Notes: generated by a model from the sequence alone, not told the origin. A stretch of 64,000 nucleotides of DNA from an uncultured Paracoccaceae bacterium (GCA_947493745.1 CANLSM010000003.1:62001-126000); one strand, 5' to 3'; numbered from the stretch's first letter, positions 28,239-38,363 are shown. Made by a program: numbers and translations.

Positions 28239-28988
28239 ATGCGCCGTAAACTCATTGCCGGAAACTGGAAGATGAACGGCGCGCGCGCGTCGATTGCGGA
28301 GCTGAGCAAACTGGAAGGTCTTCATCCCGACCCGGCATCCGAGATACTGATCTGCCCGCCGGTCACACTTCTTGCGGCTTTTGAGGGAAAGACATCCATC
28401 CCGCTCGGCGCGCAGGATTGTCATTGGGAAACGGGTGGGGCCCATACCGGGGATATCTCTGCCGAGATGCTGAAAGAGGCGGGTGCGCAAGCGGTCATTC
28501 TGGGCCATTCGGAGCGGCGTACCGATCACGGTGAGACCGACGCGGACGTCGCACGCAAGACCGAGGCCGCCTGGCGGGCGGGCCTTCTGGCCATCGTCTG
28601 CATTGGAGAAACAGAAGCCGAGCGCGATGCCGGGGAGACCCTGACGGTGATCCGTCAGCAATTGCAGGTCTCGCTTCCCCAGGGTGCGACGGCTGAGAAC
28701 ACGGTCATAGCCTACGAGCCTGTCTGGGCCATCGGCACAGGGCGAACACCGACACTGGATCAGGTCGCGGAGGTTCATGACGACATCCGCGCCAGCCTTG
28801 AAGGTCGTCTCGGCGCAGAGATCGCGGGCGGGATACGCCTGCTTTATGGTGGGTCAGTCAAACCGGCCAACGCCGCCGCCATCTTCGAGATTGCCAATGT
28901 CGACGGCGGGCTGATCGGGGGAGCCTCGTTGAAGGCCGAGGACTTCGCGGGGATTGTGGCTGCGGCTGAAACTCAGCGCAGCCCATAA
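28239..28988 (+). CDS. tpiA: Triosephosphate isomerase
   Basis: A 249-residue TIM barrel interconverting dihydroxyacetone phosphate and glyceraldehyde 3-phosphate. Substrate Lys lies in AGNWKMN, the electrophilic His in LGHSERR, the catalytic Glu in [10 protein letters not shown], and the phosphate loop in [10 protein letters not shown]. The ATG at 28239 follows GGGAGG at five bases; an upstream ATG (28194) is not supported. The 3-prime end overlaps the convergent DUF6456 gene by 16 nt. Confidence 0.97.
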   Translation: MRRKLIAGNWKMNGARASIAELSKLEGLHPDPASEILICPPVTLLAAFEGKTSIPLGAQDCHWETGGAHTGDISAEMLKEAGAQAVILGHSERRTDHGETDADVARKTEAAWRAGLLAIVCIGETEAERDAGETLTVIRQQLQVSLPQGATAENTVIAYEPVWAIGTGRTPTLDQVAEVHDDIRASLEGRLGAEIAGGIRLLYGGSVKPANAAAIFEIANVDGGLIGGASLKAEDFAGIVAAAETQRSP

Positions 28989-30109
28989 TGATCGGCGAGG
29001 CGTTGCAGAGCGATCCTCAATACAACCTTGCCGGACCGGGCTGACCAACCCATGCGGCGCTCGGCTGCCTCCAGGCCTTCGAGAAAGCAGCAGACCCGGA
29101 ACACGATGTCTGACAGGCCCGGACCCATGGCCGAAAGCGCGTCCGATACCCGGTTGCGCGCCGCAGTCGGGCCGGATGCGGGGCCGCCACCGGGCACCTG
29201 ACCCTTGTCGCTGGGTGTCAGGAAAGCCTCCCAGTTCTGCGTGATGCGGGGTGACATCTGTGCAAGTTCGAAATCCTCGCGCAGCCGTTCGCCCGCCTCG
29301 ATCAGGGCTGGCGTGAGATAGGGGGTGCCCGCGCGATCGCGTTTGCGCCCGAGCAGCGCCAGCGGGCTTTCGGCGAGATTGGTGCGGATCTTGCGTACCT
29401 TGCGGCTGTCATCATCCATCACCAGACGCTCGGCATCTTCCTGATGCTGCGCGCGGAAGGGGGAGGGCGCCTCGGCAAGCTCGTATCTCGACTGACGCTC
29501 GCTTTGATCCTCTGCAAGGATGCGTTTCAGCGTCGCGCGACCGACCTGCGTAATTTCATACTTCGCGACCCGGCCGGACGAACTGCATGAAATCCAGTCC
29601 TGCAAGGCAAACTGATGCGCCACCGCGCGATCGACCACCGCGATGCGGGTCTGCGTCCCCGGCGTGGTCTCACGCATGACAACCGCTTTTGCCATGTCCT
29701 GTGCGACGGCGAGAAATGCACCTTTCTCGCTCAATCGGCGCAGGATCCGCTTCGCCTCCTTCTCAACCCTCGGATCGATCTCCACATGTTGTTTTGCAAC
29801 TCCGGCCACCATTTGAGCCAACTCCTTCAAACTAAATTCTGATTCAATGCATGCCGAAAAGACGGTGCCGGCCCATTCGAGTCCCTCGTCATTGAGCGGG
29901 TCGTCGCGCTCTGATTCCACCTTTCGGATTTGCCTCAGGACAGTTGATGCATGGCGGTTCTGGGCACGGGCCAGTTCTCTGAGAGGGATCTGACCGGTGG
30001 TGTGTGCCAGATACTGAACAACCCTTTGGGGCAAGCTCTGCAACTGACCAACTGTCCTGTGAGGAGCTTTTGGAAAATCGTCACGATCATAATTAACGGA
30101 AGCCCTCAA
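28973..30109 (-). CDS. Helix-turn-helix protein with DUF6456 domain
   Basis: A 378-residue protein. The N-terminal part (about 25-65) looks like a winged helix ([37 protein letters not shown]). The C-terminal domain (about 250-378) has [41 protein letters not shown] and [36 protein letters not shown] recognise this as DUF6456, widespread in alphaproteobacteria; function not established, DNA binding probable. The likely start is TTG at 30109 with AGGA ten bases upstream; a stop codon lies four codons earlier. Confidence 0.8.
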   Translation of the reverse strand: MRASVNYDRDDFPKAPHRTVGQLQSLPQRVVQYLAHTTGQIPLRELARAQNRHASTVLRQIRKVESERDDPLNDEGLEWAGTVFSACIESEFSLKELAQMVAGVAKQHVEIDPRVEKEAKRILRRLSEKGAFLAVAQDMAKAVVMRETTPGTQTRIAVVDRAVAHQFALQDWISCSSSGRVAKYEITQVGRATLKRILAEDQSERQSRYELAEAPSPFRAQHQEDAERLVMDDDSRKVRKIRTNLAESPLALLGRKRDRAGTPYLTPALIEAGERLREDFELAQMSPRITQNWEAFLTPSDKGQVPGGGPASGPTAARNRVSDALSAMGPGLSDIVFRVCCFLEGLEAAERRMGWSARSGKVVLRIALQRLADHYGLR

Positions 30110-30311
30110 AGCCGGATCGTCCTACTGGTTAAAAATTTACGATAAATCTACCTATGGTTGAATTAGTAAATGAGACCTTAATGAAATATGGTTTTATCGT
30201 GTTTCTTAATATTTGGTTTTTATCGAACGCTATCAGCCTGTTTTCCGCAACAGGGGACCGCGTCAGGCCATAGTCGACGGTGTTGTGTATGATTGAAAAA
30301 AGGACAAGATC
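30110..30311. other. AT-rich intergenic region with a short hairpin
   Basis: About 200 bp between divergent genes, clearly lower in GC than its surroundings, so it probably holds both promoters. A 6-bp stem CCTGTT/AACAGG sits at 30237-30254. No open frame with coding character was seen. Confidence 0.5.
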
Positions 30312-30584
30312 ATGACCGTCGTTCAACCTAAGCCTGTCTCCATGAAACGCCCCAGAATTCTTGTCCGCGCAGCCCGGAGCGGGCTGGCAAACTACAAGAG
30401 AGACCGGGATTTGCGCCGTCTTCTCAAGGACAACGCCCAGACCGGGCGGACGGTCGACCGGCTCCGCGATGAAGAGATGCGGCTTGAGGAAATCCGGCGC
30501 AATGGTGACGCGACCTATTCGGCCGAGCGCCATGTCGGCTGCCTCACGGCATTGCTGGCGGAGTTGAACCTGCGCGCGGCGTGA
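30312..30584 (+). CDS. DUF6477 family small protein
   Basis: A 90-residue, highly charged, mostly helical protein with an arginine-rich middle (VRAARSGLANYKRDRDLRRLL) and a C-terminal cysteine (GCLTALLAELN). I recognise it as DUF6477, found in Rhodobacterales; function unknown. The start follows AAGGACAAGATC. It ends immediately next to the convergent mttB-type gene, stop facing stop as TGA|TCA (30582-30587). Confidence 0.75.
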   Translation: MTVVQPKPVSMKRPRILVRAARSGLANYKRDRDLRRLLKDNAQTGRTVDRLRDEEMRLEEIRRNGDATYSAERHVGCLTALLAELNLRAA

Positions 30585-32144
30585 TCAGGCGAACGCGTCC
30601 GGCTCGCTGGCCTTCTTCTGTGCCACATAGGCATCAAGCCCATCCCGTATTCCGGCATCCAACTCGGGTGCCTGATACTCGCTCAGCATCTTCTTCATGC
30701 GCTGATTGGCCAGTTGAACACTGTCGGGCGAACCGTCGTCGGCCCATGTCTCGAACGGGCGATAGTCGAGCACCTGACTGCGCCAGAAGGCATCCTTGAA
30801 GTTCGCCTGGGTGTGGGCGCAACCCAGAAAATGGCCGCCCGGCCCGACTTCGTGGAGTGCGCCCATGGCCTGGGCATCCTCGCTGATATCGACGCCCGCA
30901 GCGACCGAATGCAGAATGCCGAGCTGATCGGCGTCGAGAATGAACTTCTCGAACGACGCCACCAGCCCGCCTTCAAGCCATCCGCAGGCATGCAGCATGA
31001 AGTTCACACCGCCCAGAAGGGCGGCATTGAGCGTGTTCGCGGTCTCGTAGGCCGCCTGAGCGTCGGGCAGTTTCGATCCGCAGAGCGATCCGCCGGAACG
31101 GAAGGGCAGGTTGAGCCGTCGCGCGAGCTGTCCTGCGCCGTAAAGGATCTTGGACGCCTCGGGCGTGCCGAATGTCGGTGCGCCGGAATTCATGTCGATG
31201 GACGAGACGAACGCACCGAAGACCACCGGTGCCCCGGGGCGGACCAGTTGGGAATAGGCCACGCCCGCAAGCCCCTCGGCCAGAACCTGTGTCAGCGTCC
31301 CGGCAACCGAGACCGGCGCCATGGCCCCGCCGACGATGAAAGGCGAGACGATTGAAGCCTGATTGTTGGATGCATAGACCTCAAGCGCTCCCATCATCAC
31401 ACTGTCGAATGTCAGCGGCGAGTTGATGTTGATCAGCGAGGTCATCACCGTGTTGCCGCGCACGAAATCCTCACCAAAGAGGATATTGCACATATCGACG
31501 GAATCCTGCGCCCGGCTGGGCTCGGTGACGGACCCCATGAAGGGTTTGTCGCTCAGCGTCATATGCGCGTGAAGCATGTCGAGATGCCGCTTGTTGACCG
31601 GAACATCCGTCGGCTCGCAGACCGTGCCGCCAGAGTGGTGCAGCCATTTCGAAAGATACCCCAGCCGCACGAAGTTGCGGAAGTCCTCGATCGTGGCGTA
31701 CCGTCTGCCACCCTCAAGATCACGCACGAAAGGCGGCCCGTAGACCGGAGCGAGGACAAGATTGCGCCCGCCGATCTCGACCGAACGCTCCGGGTTGCGG
31801 GCGTGCTGGACAAAGCTTGCCGGCGCGCTTTCGCAGAGCTTCCGTGCCAGTCCGCGCGGGATGTGTACCCGCTCGCCCTGAACATCAGCCCCCGCGTCGC
31901 GCCAGCGCTGCAAAGCGCCCGGATTGTCGACGAAATTTACACCGATCTCCTCAAGCACAACCTCGGCATTGGCTTCGATGATCTCAAGTGCTTCCGTGTT
32001 CAGGATTTCGAAATCGGGGATATTGCGGGTGATGAACCGGGCGGTCTCGATGCTTGGTGCGGTGCGCTCCGCCCTGCGTGCGGCCCCTCCGCCGCCACGT
32101 CCCCGGCGTCTGCCTTCCCGCGCCACTTCTGTTTGATCCGACAT
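30585..32144 (-). CDS. Trimethylamine methyltransferase (MttB) family protein, non-pyrrolysine type
   Basis: A 519-residue MttB-family TIM-barrel methyltransferase with no in-frame stop, so it is of the non-pyrrolysine type. Recognisable segments are GGTVCEPTDVPVNKRHLDML, FVSSIDMNSGAPTFGTPE and GHFLGCAHTQANFKDAFWRS. Members move a methyl group from quaternary amines (glycine betaine, proline betaine, carnitine) to a corrinoid protein, but no corrinoid protein or acceptor methyltransferase is adjacent. The ATG at 32144 follows GAGGG; an upstream ATG (32213) is less likely. The N-terminus is arginine/glycine rich (REGRRRGRGGGG). Confidence 0.88.
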   Translation of the reverse strand: MSDQTEVAREGRRRGRGGGGAARRAERTAPSIETARFITRNIPDFEILNTEALEIIEANAEVVLEEIGVNFVDNPGALQRWRDAGADVQGERVHIPRGLARKLCESAPASFVQHARNPERSVEIGGRNLVLAPVYGPPFVRDLEGGRRYATIEDFRNFVRLGYLSKWLHHSGGTVCEPTDVPVNKRHLDMLHAHMTLSDKPFMGSVTEPSRAQDSVDMCNILFGEDFVRGNTVMTSLININSPLTFDSVMMGALEVYASNNQASIVSPFIVGGAMAPVSVAGTLTQVLAEGLAGVAYSQLVRPGAPVVFGAFVSSIDMNSGAPTFGTPEASKILYGAGQLARRLNLPFRSGGSLCGSKLPDAQAAYETANTLNAALLGGVNFMLHACGWLEGGLVASFEKFILDADQLGILHSVAAGVDISEDAQAMGALHEVGPGGHFLGCAHTQANFKDAFWRSQVLDYRPFETWADDGSPDSVQLANQRMKKMLSEYQAPELDAGIRDGLDAYVAQKKASEPDAFA

Positions 32145-32290
32145 CCCCGAAACCCTCTTTAGCTCTGAGCTTCCGGCCCGCGACAGGGCCTCACAGTCGG
32201 CAGAATACCGCAAAGCCGCTGTTCCCTTTCGACATTTCCGATTATGCAGGGGTCAAGAACGACACCTGCGCGACAATGACAGGAGATGAC

Positions 32291-32689
32291 ATGACCAACT
32301 CCCGACTTTTCCCCCTCGCCCTTCTTTTTGCCCTTGCCTCCTGTGAACCGACGGAAGGGTCATTCGAGGGCGGGTCTGTCGCGCCCGCGCGCAGCCAGCC
32401 GGGTGTCGAGGATGCGTTCTCCGAACTGGCGGGTTTCTATGTGGGCGGGCCAAGCTGCGATGCCGAGAATGCCTCCACGTATATTCTGGAGCCGGCAGTC
32501 ATCCGCACCGAAACCTCGCTTTGCGTGCTCGATACCTTCACCCGCGAGGGCGACAAGTTCGATCTGACCGGGGCTTGCGTTTTTGAGGGGCTCTCGGAGC
32601 GGCGAAAGTTCTCGCTGACGGCTCTGGATGCCGGTATTCTTCTGCTGGTCGAGCCCGAGGGCGACACGCTGCTGCGGCCCTGTATCTGA
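32291..32689 (+). CDS. Small lipoprotein of unknown function
   Basis: A 132-residue protein with a lipoprotein signal (LLFALASC, Cys18), then an acidic Cys-containing domain ([35 protein letters not shown]). The four later cysteines could form two disulfides in the periplasm. AGGAGATGAC directly precedes the ATG. No family is recognised. It lies just upstream of guaA, 38 bp away. Confidence 0.8.
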   Translation: MTNSRLFPLALLFALASCEPTEGSFEGGSVAPARSQPGVEDAFSELAGFYVGGPSCDAENASTYILEPAVIRTETSLCVLDTFTREGDKFDLTGACVFEGLSERRKFSLTALDAGILLLVEPEGDTLLRPCI

Positions 32690-32727
32690 TCTTGCATCAC
32701 CTGCGGCGCTTGCCTAAAAGCCGCGAC

Positions 32728-34287
32728 ATGACATCAGACATCCATGACCGTCTTCTCATCGTCGATTTTGGTTCTCAGGTTACGCAGCTGATTGCGCGGC
32801 GTTTGCGCGAGGCCAGCATCTATTGCGAAATTCATCCGTTCCAGAATGTCACCGACGGCTTTCTGAACGATTTCGATCCCAAGGCGGTGATTCTCTCCGG
32901 TGGTCCGGCCAGCGTGCTGGACGAGGGCAGCCCCCGGGCGCCCAAGGCGGTGTTCACCCTGGGGGTGCCGGTGCTGGGCATCTGCTACGGTCAGCAGATC
33001 ATGATGGATCAGCTTGGCGGCAAGGTCGAAGCGGGTCTGGAGCGGGAATTCGGCAGGGCCTTTGTCACGGCGTCCGATGCCTCGCTTCCCCTGCTCGACG
33101 GCTGGTTCGAGACCGGAGACGAGCAAGTCTGGATGTCCCATGGCGACCGGGTCACGCAGCTTGCGCCGGGCTTTGAGGTCTACGGAACCTCGCCCAATGC
33201 GCCCTATGCCATAACCGCCGATCCGGCGCGCAACTTCTATGCCGTTCAGTTCCATCCCGAGGTGCATCACACACCCAACGGGGCGCGGCTGTACCGCAAT
33301 TTCACCGATATGGCCGGGTTCAAAGGTGACTGGACCATGGGCGCCTACAAGGACGAGGCGATCCGCAAGATCCGGGAACAGGTGGGGGACGAGAAGGTCA
33401 TCTGCGGGCTCTCCGGTGGCGTCGACAGTTCGGTCGCGGCGGTGCTGATCCATGAGGCCATTGGTGATCAGTTGACCTGCGTATTCGTCGATACTGGCCT
33501 GATGCGGATGAGCGAGGCGGACGAGGTCGTCGGCATGTTCCGCGACACCTACAACATTCCGCTGATCCATGCCGACGAGAGTGACCTGTTTCTTGATGCG
33601 CTCGCCGGGGTTTCGGACCCGGAGGTGAAGCGCAAGACCATCGGCAAGCTCTTCATCGATGTCTTCGAGAAGCACGCCAAATCGGTCGGCGGCGCACGGT
33701 TTCTGGCGCAGGGCACCCTCTATCCCGATGTGATCGAAAGCGTGAGTTTCTCCGGCGGGCCGTCGGTCACCATCAAGTCACATCACAATGTCGGCGGGCT
33801 GCCCGAGCGGATGGATATGGCGCTGGTCGAGCCGCTGCGCGAGCTTTTCAAGGACGAGGTGCGGGCGCTGGGACGTGAGCTTGGGCTGCCCGACAGCTTT
33901 GTCGGCCGGCATCCGTTCCCCGGACCTGGTCTGGCGATCCGCTGCCCCGGTGAAATCACCCGAGAAAAGATCGAGATCCTGCGCAAGGCCGACGCGGTTT
34001 ACCTGGACCAGATCCGCAGGCACGGGCTTTATGATGAGATATGGCAGGCCTTTGTTGCCATTCTGCCGGTGCGGACCGTTGGCGTGATGGGGGATGGCCG
34101 AACCTATGATTTTGCCTGCGCCCTGCGGGCCGTCACCTCCGTTGATGGTATGACGGCGGACTACTACCCCTTCACCCACGAGTTTCTGGGCGAGACCGCG
34201 ACGCGCATCATCAACGAGGTCAACGGCATCAACCGCGTGACCTACGACATCACATCCAAACCGCCCGGCACGATCGAGTGGGAGTAG
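32728..34287 (+). CDS. guaA: GMP synthase (glutamine-hydrolysing)
   Basis: A 519-residue two-domain enzyme converting XMP to GMP. The class I glutamine amidotransferase domain has Cys86 in GICYGQQ and the HPE of QFHPEVHHT. The ATP-pyrophosphatase domain has the P-loop SGGVDSS. The C-terminal dimerisation domain ends KPPGTIEWE, the normal family end. An upstream in-frame ATG (32692) would overlap the lipoprotein 3-prime region spacing; the ATG at 32728 gives the usual length. Confidence 0.97.
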   Translation: MTSDIHDRLLIVDFGSQVTQLIARRLREASIYCEIHPFQNVTDGFLNDFDPKAVILSGGPASVLDEGSPRAPKAVFTLGVPVLGICYGQQIMMDQLGGKVEAGLEREFGRAFVTASDASLPLLDGWFETGDEQVWMSHGDRVTQLAPGFEVYGTSPNAPYAITADPARNFYAVQFHPEVHHTPNGARLYRNFTDMAGFKGDWTMGAYKDEAIRKIREQVGDEKVICGLSGGVDSSVAAVLIHEAIGDQLTCVFVDTGLMRMSEADEVVGMFRDTYNIPLIHADESDLFLDALAGVSDPEVKRKTIGKLFIDVFEKHAKSVGGARFLAQGTLYPDVIESVSFSGGPSVTIKSHHNVGGLPERMDMALVEPLRELFKDEVRALGRELGLPDSFVGRHPFPGPGLAIRCPGEITREKIEILRKADAVYLDQIRRHGLYDEIWQAFVAILPVRTVGVMGDGRTYDFACALRAVTSVDGMTADYYPFTHEFLGETATRIINEVNGINRVTYDITSKPPGTIEWE

Positions 34288-34294
34288 ACCTGTC

Positions 34295-34753
34295 TCAGGT
34301 ATCCCATCCAAGTTCGGCCCGGGCCTGCTGCAGGCGTGACGGCTTGTAGGTTCCGCCCGCACAGCTCTTGTTGAACCCCTGAACCGCGATTTCATGCGCC
34401 TGAAGGGCGGATTTCACCCTTTCCTCATCGGCCTGCCGGATCTGCATGGCTTCTTCGATCTGCAGTTCGATATTGATCAGGCTCACGCGCGCACTGGCAT
34501 CGACACGCGCGGTTCCCCGAAGATTCGAGGCCCGCAGGGTCAACTCCTCGGCCTGGGCCATCTTCTGGCCCATCCGGTCTTCGCGAGCGGCGATTTCGGC
34601 GAGGATCTCTTCGATCGAGCGCTCACGCTGCAGACATTCCTTGATCTCCGAGACGCTGAGATCGCCGCTCCAGTCCTGGGCTGCAAGAATGCCGATGCCT
34701 GCCACGGACAGGGCCATTACACCTACTGAAAAGAACGCTGTTTTAAGCCACAT
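34295..34753 (-). CDS. Exported coiled-coil protein of unknown function
   Basis: A 152-residue protein with an N-terminal hydrophobic signal (about 5-25, ending ILAAQDW) and a long charged helical region (about 38-130, rich in Glu, Ala and Arg) likely to form a coiled coil. Two cysteines (KECLQ, NKSCAGG) could pair. A strong GGAAAGGAG lies before the ATG. It is convergent with guaA and precedes no obvious partner. Confidence 0.78.
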   Translation of the reverse strand: MWLKTAFFSVGVMALSVAGIGILAAQDWSGDLSVSEIKECLQRERSIEEILAEIAAREDRMGQKMAQAEELTLRASNLRGTARVDASARVSLINIELQIEEAMQIRQADEERVKSALQAHEIAVQGFNKSCAGGTYKPSRLQQARAELGWDT

Positions 34754-34832
34754 GATACACTCCTTTCCCTAGTCCCCGAGGTATGGAGCGTGATCCCTTA
34801 CGAAGTCGTAAATCAGGCAATTTTAACGAAGC

Positions 34833-35465
34833 TTAACGTGCCGCTTCGGCAACCGGAGCAGCCGAGAACTCGGCTACATCGCAGCTTGCAAAATCGGCGC
34901 TGTCGCGGCCTCTCCGGAACCAGAGGTCGCGCTCTTCCAGACCGATGCTGACCTGCGCCCGGGCCGAGACCGGGTCCGATCCCCAGTGACTGCCGGTGAA
35001 CGGCTCGTCCGCGAACCAACCGGCGGGACTTCCCTGACCTGTCGTCGAGAGGGACCAGAGCACCCCGGCAAAACACTCGACCTGACGGGTCACCCAGCCG
35101 CGATACTCTGCCTCGCGCGGCCGATCAGAACGGATCCGGGCCAGCGCCACGTCTGCGATCCCGTGGCGAACCTGCAGGGCGTGGCCATAGGCATGCGCCA
35201 GCATGTAGATTGCCGCTGCCTCACTGCCTGCATCCTCCACAAGGCTCTGCCGCGCGTAGATCCGGTTTTGGGATGTGCAGTAGCGCACAAAAGGGCCGGA
35301 GCCCGCGTCTCCGCCGCAAACGTCGCCTAAGCGGGTACGTGTTCTGATCTGCGGCAGACCCTCGAAGATGGTGTCGGTCACCGATGTGATCTGCTCAAAG
35401 ACCGAGGCTGCCGGCGCGGCCGTGGACCAGAGCATCAGGGAACAGGTCGCCAGTATTGTGCGCAT
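34833..35465 (-). CDS. YpfJ-like neutral zinc metallopeptidase homologue with degenerate active site
   Basis: A 210-residue exported protein (signal peptide MRTILATCSLMLWSTAAPAAS). It resembles the YpfJ/neutral zinc metallopeptidase family in AIYMLAHAYGHALQVRHGI and VECFAGVLWSL. The family HExxH reads HAYGH (His91-Ala92-His95), losing the catalytic glutamate. The third zinc ligand in ELQADCFAG is replaced (Thr126). It is therefore probably not a peptidase. The ATG at 35465 follows AGAGGG. Confidence 0.72.
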   Translation of the reverse strand: MRTILATCSLMLWSTAAPAASVFEQITSVTDTIFEGLPQIRTRTRLGDVCGGDAGSGPFVRYCTSQNRIYARQSLVEDAGSEAAAIYMLAHAYGHALQVRHGIADVALARIRSDRPREAEYRGWVTRQVECFAGVLWSLSTTGQGSPAGWFADEPFTGSHWGSDPVSARAQVSIGLEERDLWFRRGRDSADFASCDVAEFSAAPVAEAAR

Positions 35466-35515
35466 TACAAAGCCCTCTCTTGCCAAGAGCCTATCGCCAA
35501 GACACTGTCCGCGCC

Positions 35516-36397
35516 ATGACGGAAACTTCACGACCACTGCTGGCGGCTCTCTGGATGCTGGGGGCTGTTGCTTCCTTCTCGGCCATGGCGGTGGCGGGGC
35601 GCGAGATCTCGGCGGAGTTGAACACGTTTGAGCTGATGTTTTACCGCTCGGTCATCGGCTTTTTCATTGTGCTTGGTCTGCTGTCCCTTAGCCCCAAGGG
35701 TCTGGGTCAGGTCCGCACCAAGCGCTTCGGTCAACACATACAGCGCAACGTGTTCCACTTCGCAGGCCAGAACCTGTGGTTCTATGGCGTGGCCGTGATC
35801 CCGTTCTCACAACTGGTGGCGCTGGAGTTCACCAACCCGATCTGGGTTGCCGTGCTCGCCCCCTTCTTTCTGGGCGAGCGCATGACAGCGGTGCGTGTTC
35901 TGGCGGCGGTGATGGGCTTCATAGGCGTGCTGATCGTCGCCCGCCCCGGTGTCGCACCATTCGAGCTTGGCCATGCGGCAGGGTTGCTCGCGGCGCTCGG
36001 TTTCGCGATCAACACGCTCTACACCAAGACGATCTCGCGAACCGATACGGTGCTCTGCGTGCTCTTCTGGATGACCCTCCTGCAAAGCCTCTTCGGTCTG
36101 GTGTTGTCGCTTCCCGGAGGCATTCCGTGGCCATCACCCGCGATGTGGATCTGGGTCTGCACGGTCGGTGTCTGCGGGCTGACCGCGCATCTCAGCCTGA
36201 CCTCGGCGCTCTCGCTTGCGCCCGCCACCATCGTCGCACCGATGGAGTTCGCACGTCTGCCGGTGGTCACGGGGCTGGGCATGTGGCTCTATGCGGAAGG
36301 GTTCGAATGGCAGGTTCTGCTGGGGGCGGTCGTGATCATTCTGGGCAATCTGGTCAACATCACCTTCGAGCAGCGGCGACAAAAAGCCCTCGCCTGA
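35516..36397 (+). CDS. EamA/DMT-superfamily transporter
   Basis: A 293-residue membrane protein with about ten segments in two EamA repeats (first about 10-140, second about 155-290). Typical signatures are LEFTNPIWVAVLAPFFLGERM and APMEFARLPVVTGLGMWLYAEGFEWQVLLGAVVIILGN. Such proteins export metabolites or amino acids or take them up; substrate unknown. The ATG at 35516 is used; an upstream ATG (35456) overlaps the divergent gene start region. Confidence 0.88.
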   Translation: MTETSRPLLAALWMLGAVASFSAMAVAGREISAELNTFELMFYRSVIGFFIVLGLLSLSPKGLGQVRTKRFGQHIQRNVFHFAGQNLWFYGVAVIPFSQLVALEFTNPIWVAVLAPFFLGERMTAVRVLAAVMGFIGVLIVARPGVAPFELGHAAGLLAALGFAINTLYTKTISRTDTVLCVLFWMTLLQSLFGLVLSLPGGIPWPSPAMWIWVCTVGVCGLTAHLSLTSALSLAPATIVAPMEFARLPVVTGLGMWLYAEGFEWQVLLGAVVIILGNLVNITFEQRRQKALA

Positions 36398-36474
36398 CCC
36401 CTTTCACAAGACGACAGCCCATGCTAGGCGGCGCGGGAACTCTTATTCAAGGTCTGTGAAGGAGCCTTTGACCC

Positions 36475-37011
36475 ATGAACCTCGACAAAATTCCTGCCGG
36501 CAAGAACCCACCCAAGGACATCAATGTGGTGATCGAGATCCCCGGCGGGGCCGCAGGCGGTGCGCCGGTCAAGTACGAGATCGACAAGGAAAGCGGCGCG
36601 GTTTTCGTTGACCGTGTGGTCAATACGCCGATGTTCTATCCCTGCAATTACGGCTTCGTTCCCAACACGCTGCACGCCGACGGCGACCCGACCGATGTGT
36701 TGGTGCTCAACGATTTCTCTCTGATGCCCGGTTCGGTTATCCGGTGTCGTCCCGTGGGCGTACTGAAAATGGAAGATGATGGCGGCATGGACGACAAGCT
36801 GATCGCCGTTCCGGTCGAGAAGGTCGATCCCTTTCAGGCCGGCATTCAGGAGCTTGATGACGTGCCCCAGAAGACCCGCGACCGCATTAAGCATTTCTTC
36901 GAGCATTACAAGGACTTGGAGGAAGGAAAATGGGTCAAGGTCATTGGTTGGGGCGACCGGGAAGAAGCCGAGTCCATCCTCAAGGTCTCGCTTGATGCGA
37001 TGAACAAGTAA
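36475..37011 (+). CDS. ppa: Inorganic pyrophosphatase (family I)
   Basis: A 178-residue soluble pyrophosphatase that hydrolyses PPi to phosphate. The metal-binding signature [10 protein letters not shown] is near residue 70, with [10 protein letters not shown] and [11 protein letters not shown] typical. The start follows GAAGGAG. A GC-rich hairpin lies 39 bp after the stop. Confidence 0.97.
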   Translation: MNLDKIPAGKNPPKDINVVIEIPGGAAGGAPVKYEIDKESGAVFVDRVVNTPMFYPCNYGFVPNTLHADGDPTDVLVLNDFSLMPGSVIRCRPVGVLKMEDDGGMDDKLIAVPVEKVDPFQAGIQELDDVPQKTRDRIKHFFEHYKDLEEGKWVKVIGWGDREEAESILKVSLDAMNK

Positions 37012-37050
37012 GCGCCGCTTACAAAAAGACCTTGTAAAATTGACACATAT

Positions 37051-37079
37051 CGCCGCGTCGGAAAAAATCTGACGCGGCG
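37051..37079 (+). terminator. Hairpin terminator of ppa
   Basis: A 9-bp perfect stem CGCCGCGTC/GACGCGGCG with an 11-base A-rich loop, then TCATTTGTTG. Confidence 0.7.
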
Positions 37080-37086
37080 TCATTTG

Positions 37087-37116
37087 TTGACGGAAGTTGA
37101 GTCCTTTCCGTACTCT
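37087..37116 (+). promoter_or_regulatory. Predicted sigma-70-type promoter for the FadL-type porin
   Basis: TTGACG (37087-37092) and TACTCT (37111-37116) are 18 bp apart, about 53 bp before the start codon and just after the ppa terminator. Confidence 0.4.
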
Positions 37117-37168
37117 GGGATCAGAAATTGCGGCGAAAAGTCGCGAAACAGACCCCGGAGGAAACCCA

Positions 37169-38257
37169 ATGTCACTCAAAATCTCAGCGCTAGGTGCAAC
37201 CGCACTGACGCTTCTTGCCACATCCGCCCTATCGGGTGGCATCGAGCGAGCGGTTCCAAGCAGCCGCGTTCTGTTCGAAGATGGACGCTATTTCGAACTG
37301 AGCGCGACATTTGCTTCTCCGGATGTCAGCGGTACGGGCGGGGCAGTTCCTCCAGGTGGTGACACGGGCGATCTGCTGGAGACCTTTGCGACACTCGGGG
37401 CCGCATACAAGGCGGACATCAATGAGAACCTCTCATATGCGCTGTTCCTCGATCAGCCCTGGGGTGTGGACACGTCCTATCCGACGCTTGCAACATCGGG
37501 CTACAGCGGCACGGTTGCGACACTGGACGCCATCGCCCTGACAGGTGTTCTGGCCTATGACTTCAATCCCAACGTGAAGGCCTATGCCGGTTTGCGGTTG
37601 CAGTCAGTTGAGGCTGAGGCCGAGTTTGGCTTCCTCCCCGCGCCCTATGCGGTGACAGCCGACCGTGACTACGGTGTCGGTTACATGTTTGGTGCGGCCT
37701 ACCAGCGCCCCGATATCGCCCTTCGGGTGGCTCTGACCTACTATTCCGAGATCGAGCACACGCTTGATACGTCAGAAACCTTCGGGCCCGGCTCGCTTGA
37801 CCAGACCACGGACATCAACACACCACAGGCCATCAATCTGGAGTTTCAGACCGGTGTGGCGGCAGACACGCTTGTTTTCGGGTCGATCCGTTGGGTTGAC
37901 TGGTCCGAGTTCGCAATCGAACCGCCGCTGTTCGTCGCGAACGTTGGCGCGCCTCTGGTAGACTACGAGAAGGACTGGACGACCTACACGCTGGGCGTCG
38001 GCCGCCGGTTCTCGGACGAATGGTCAGGTGCGGTTCAGGTCAGCTATGAGCCTGCAACCGACACCACGCTTACGACACTCGGGCCGATTGACGGGCGTAC
38101 CAGCCTTGGTCTGGCCGCGACGCACACGCGCGACAACATGAAGATCACAGGTGGTGTGCAGTACATCATGCTGGGCGATGCGACGAACTTCGCCGGCACT
38201 GAGTATAACGACAACACCGCGATTGCCGCCGGCCTGCGGGTTGGCTGGAGCTTCTGA
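37169..38257 (+). CDS. Outer membrane protein of the FadL/OmpP1/TodX family
   Basis: A 362-residue beta-barrel protein. The signal peptide is MSLKISALGATALTLLATSALSG; the mature N-terminus (GGIERAVPSSRVLFEDGRYFELS) is that of Rhodobacterales FadL-type porins. Alternating hydrophobic strands run to a C-terminal aromatic (GLRVGWSF). It should pass hydrophobic compounds such as long-chain fatty acids through the outer membrane. GGAGGAAACCCA precedes the ATG. It is flanked by its own predicted promoter and a strong terminator, so it is monocistronic. Confidence 0.85.
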   Translation: MSLKISALGATALTLLATSALSGGIERAVPSSRVLFEDGRYFELSATFASPDVSGTGGAVPPGGDTGDLLETFATLGAAYKADINENLSYALFLDQPWGVDTSYPTLATSGYSGTVATLDAIALTGVLAYDFNPNVKAYAGLRLQSVEAEAEFGFLPAPYAVTADRDYGVGYMFGAAYQRPDIALRVALTYYSEIEHTLDTSETFGPGSLDQTTDINTPQAINLEFQTGVAADTLVFGSIRWVDWSEFAIEPPLFVANVGAPLVDYEKDWTTYTLGVGRRFSDEWSGAVQVSYEPATDTTLTTLGPIDGRTSLGLAATHTRDNMKITGGVQYIMLGDATNFAGTEYNDNTAIAAGLRVGWSF

Positions 38258-38282
38258 ACCCACTCACCCTTGATCCTGGAAA

Positions 38283-38312
38283 CCCTGCCCTGCGGGCGGG
38301 GCTTTCTTTTTC
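38283..38312 (+). terminator. Rho-independent terminator of the FadL-type gene
   Basis: Stem CCCTGCCC/GGGCGGGG (8 bp with one G-T pair) with a 3-base loop, followed by CTTTCTTTTTC. Confidence 0.85.
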
Positions 38313-38363
38313 TTGCGCATGTTCCGGGTGGCGATCCGCAACGGGCCTGCGTAGCGTTCGGAT

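Noticed and set aside
30129-30533. 134-codon minus-strand frame
   Set aside because: It overlaps the DUF6477 gene in antisense and continues into the AT-rich intergenic region; no ribosome site or family match.
37040-37068. TTGACA followed 17 bp later by AAAAAT as a promoter
   Set aside because: The -10 element would lie in the loop of the ppa terminator; the element pair at 37087-37116 is better placed.
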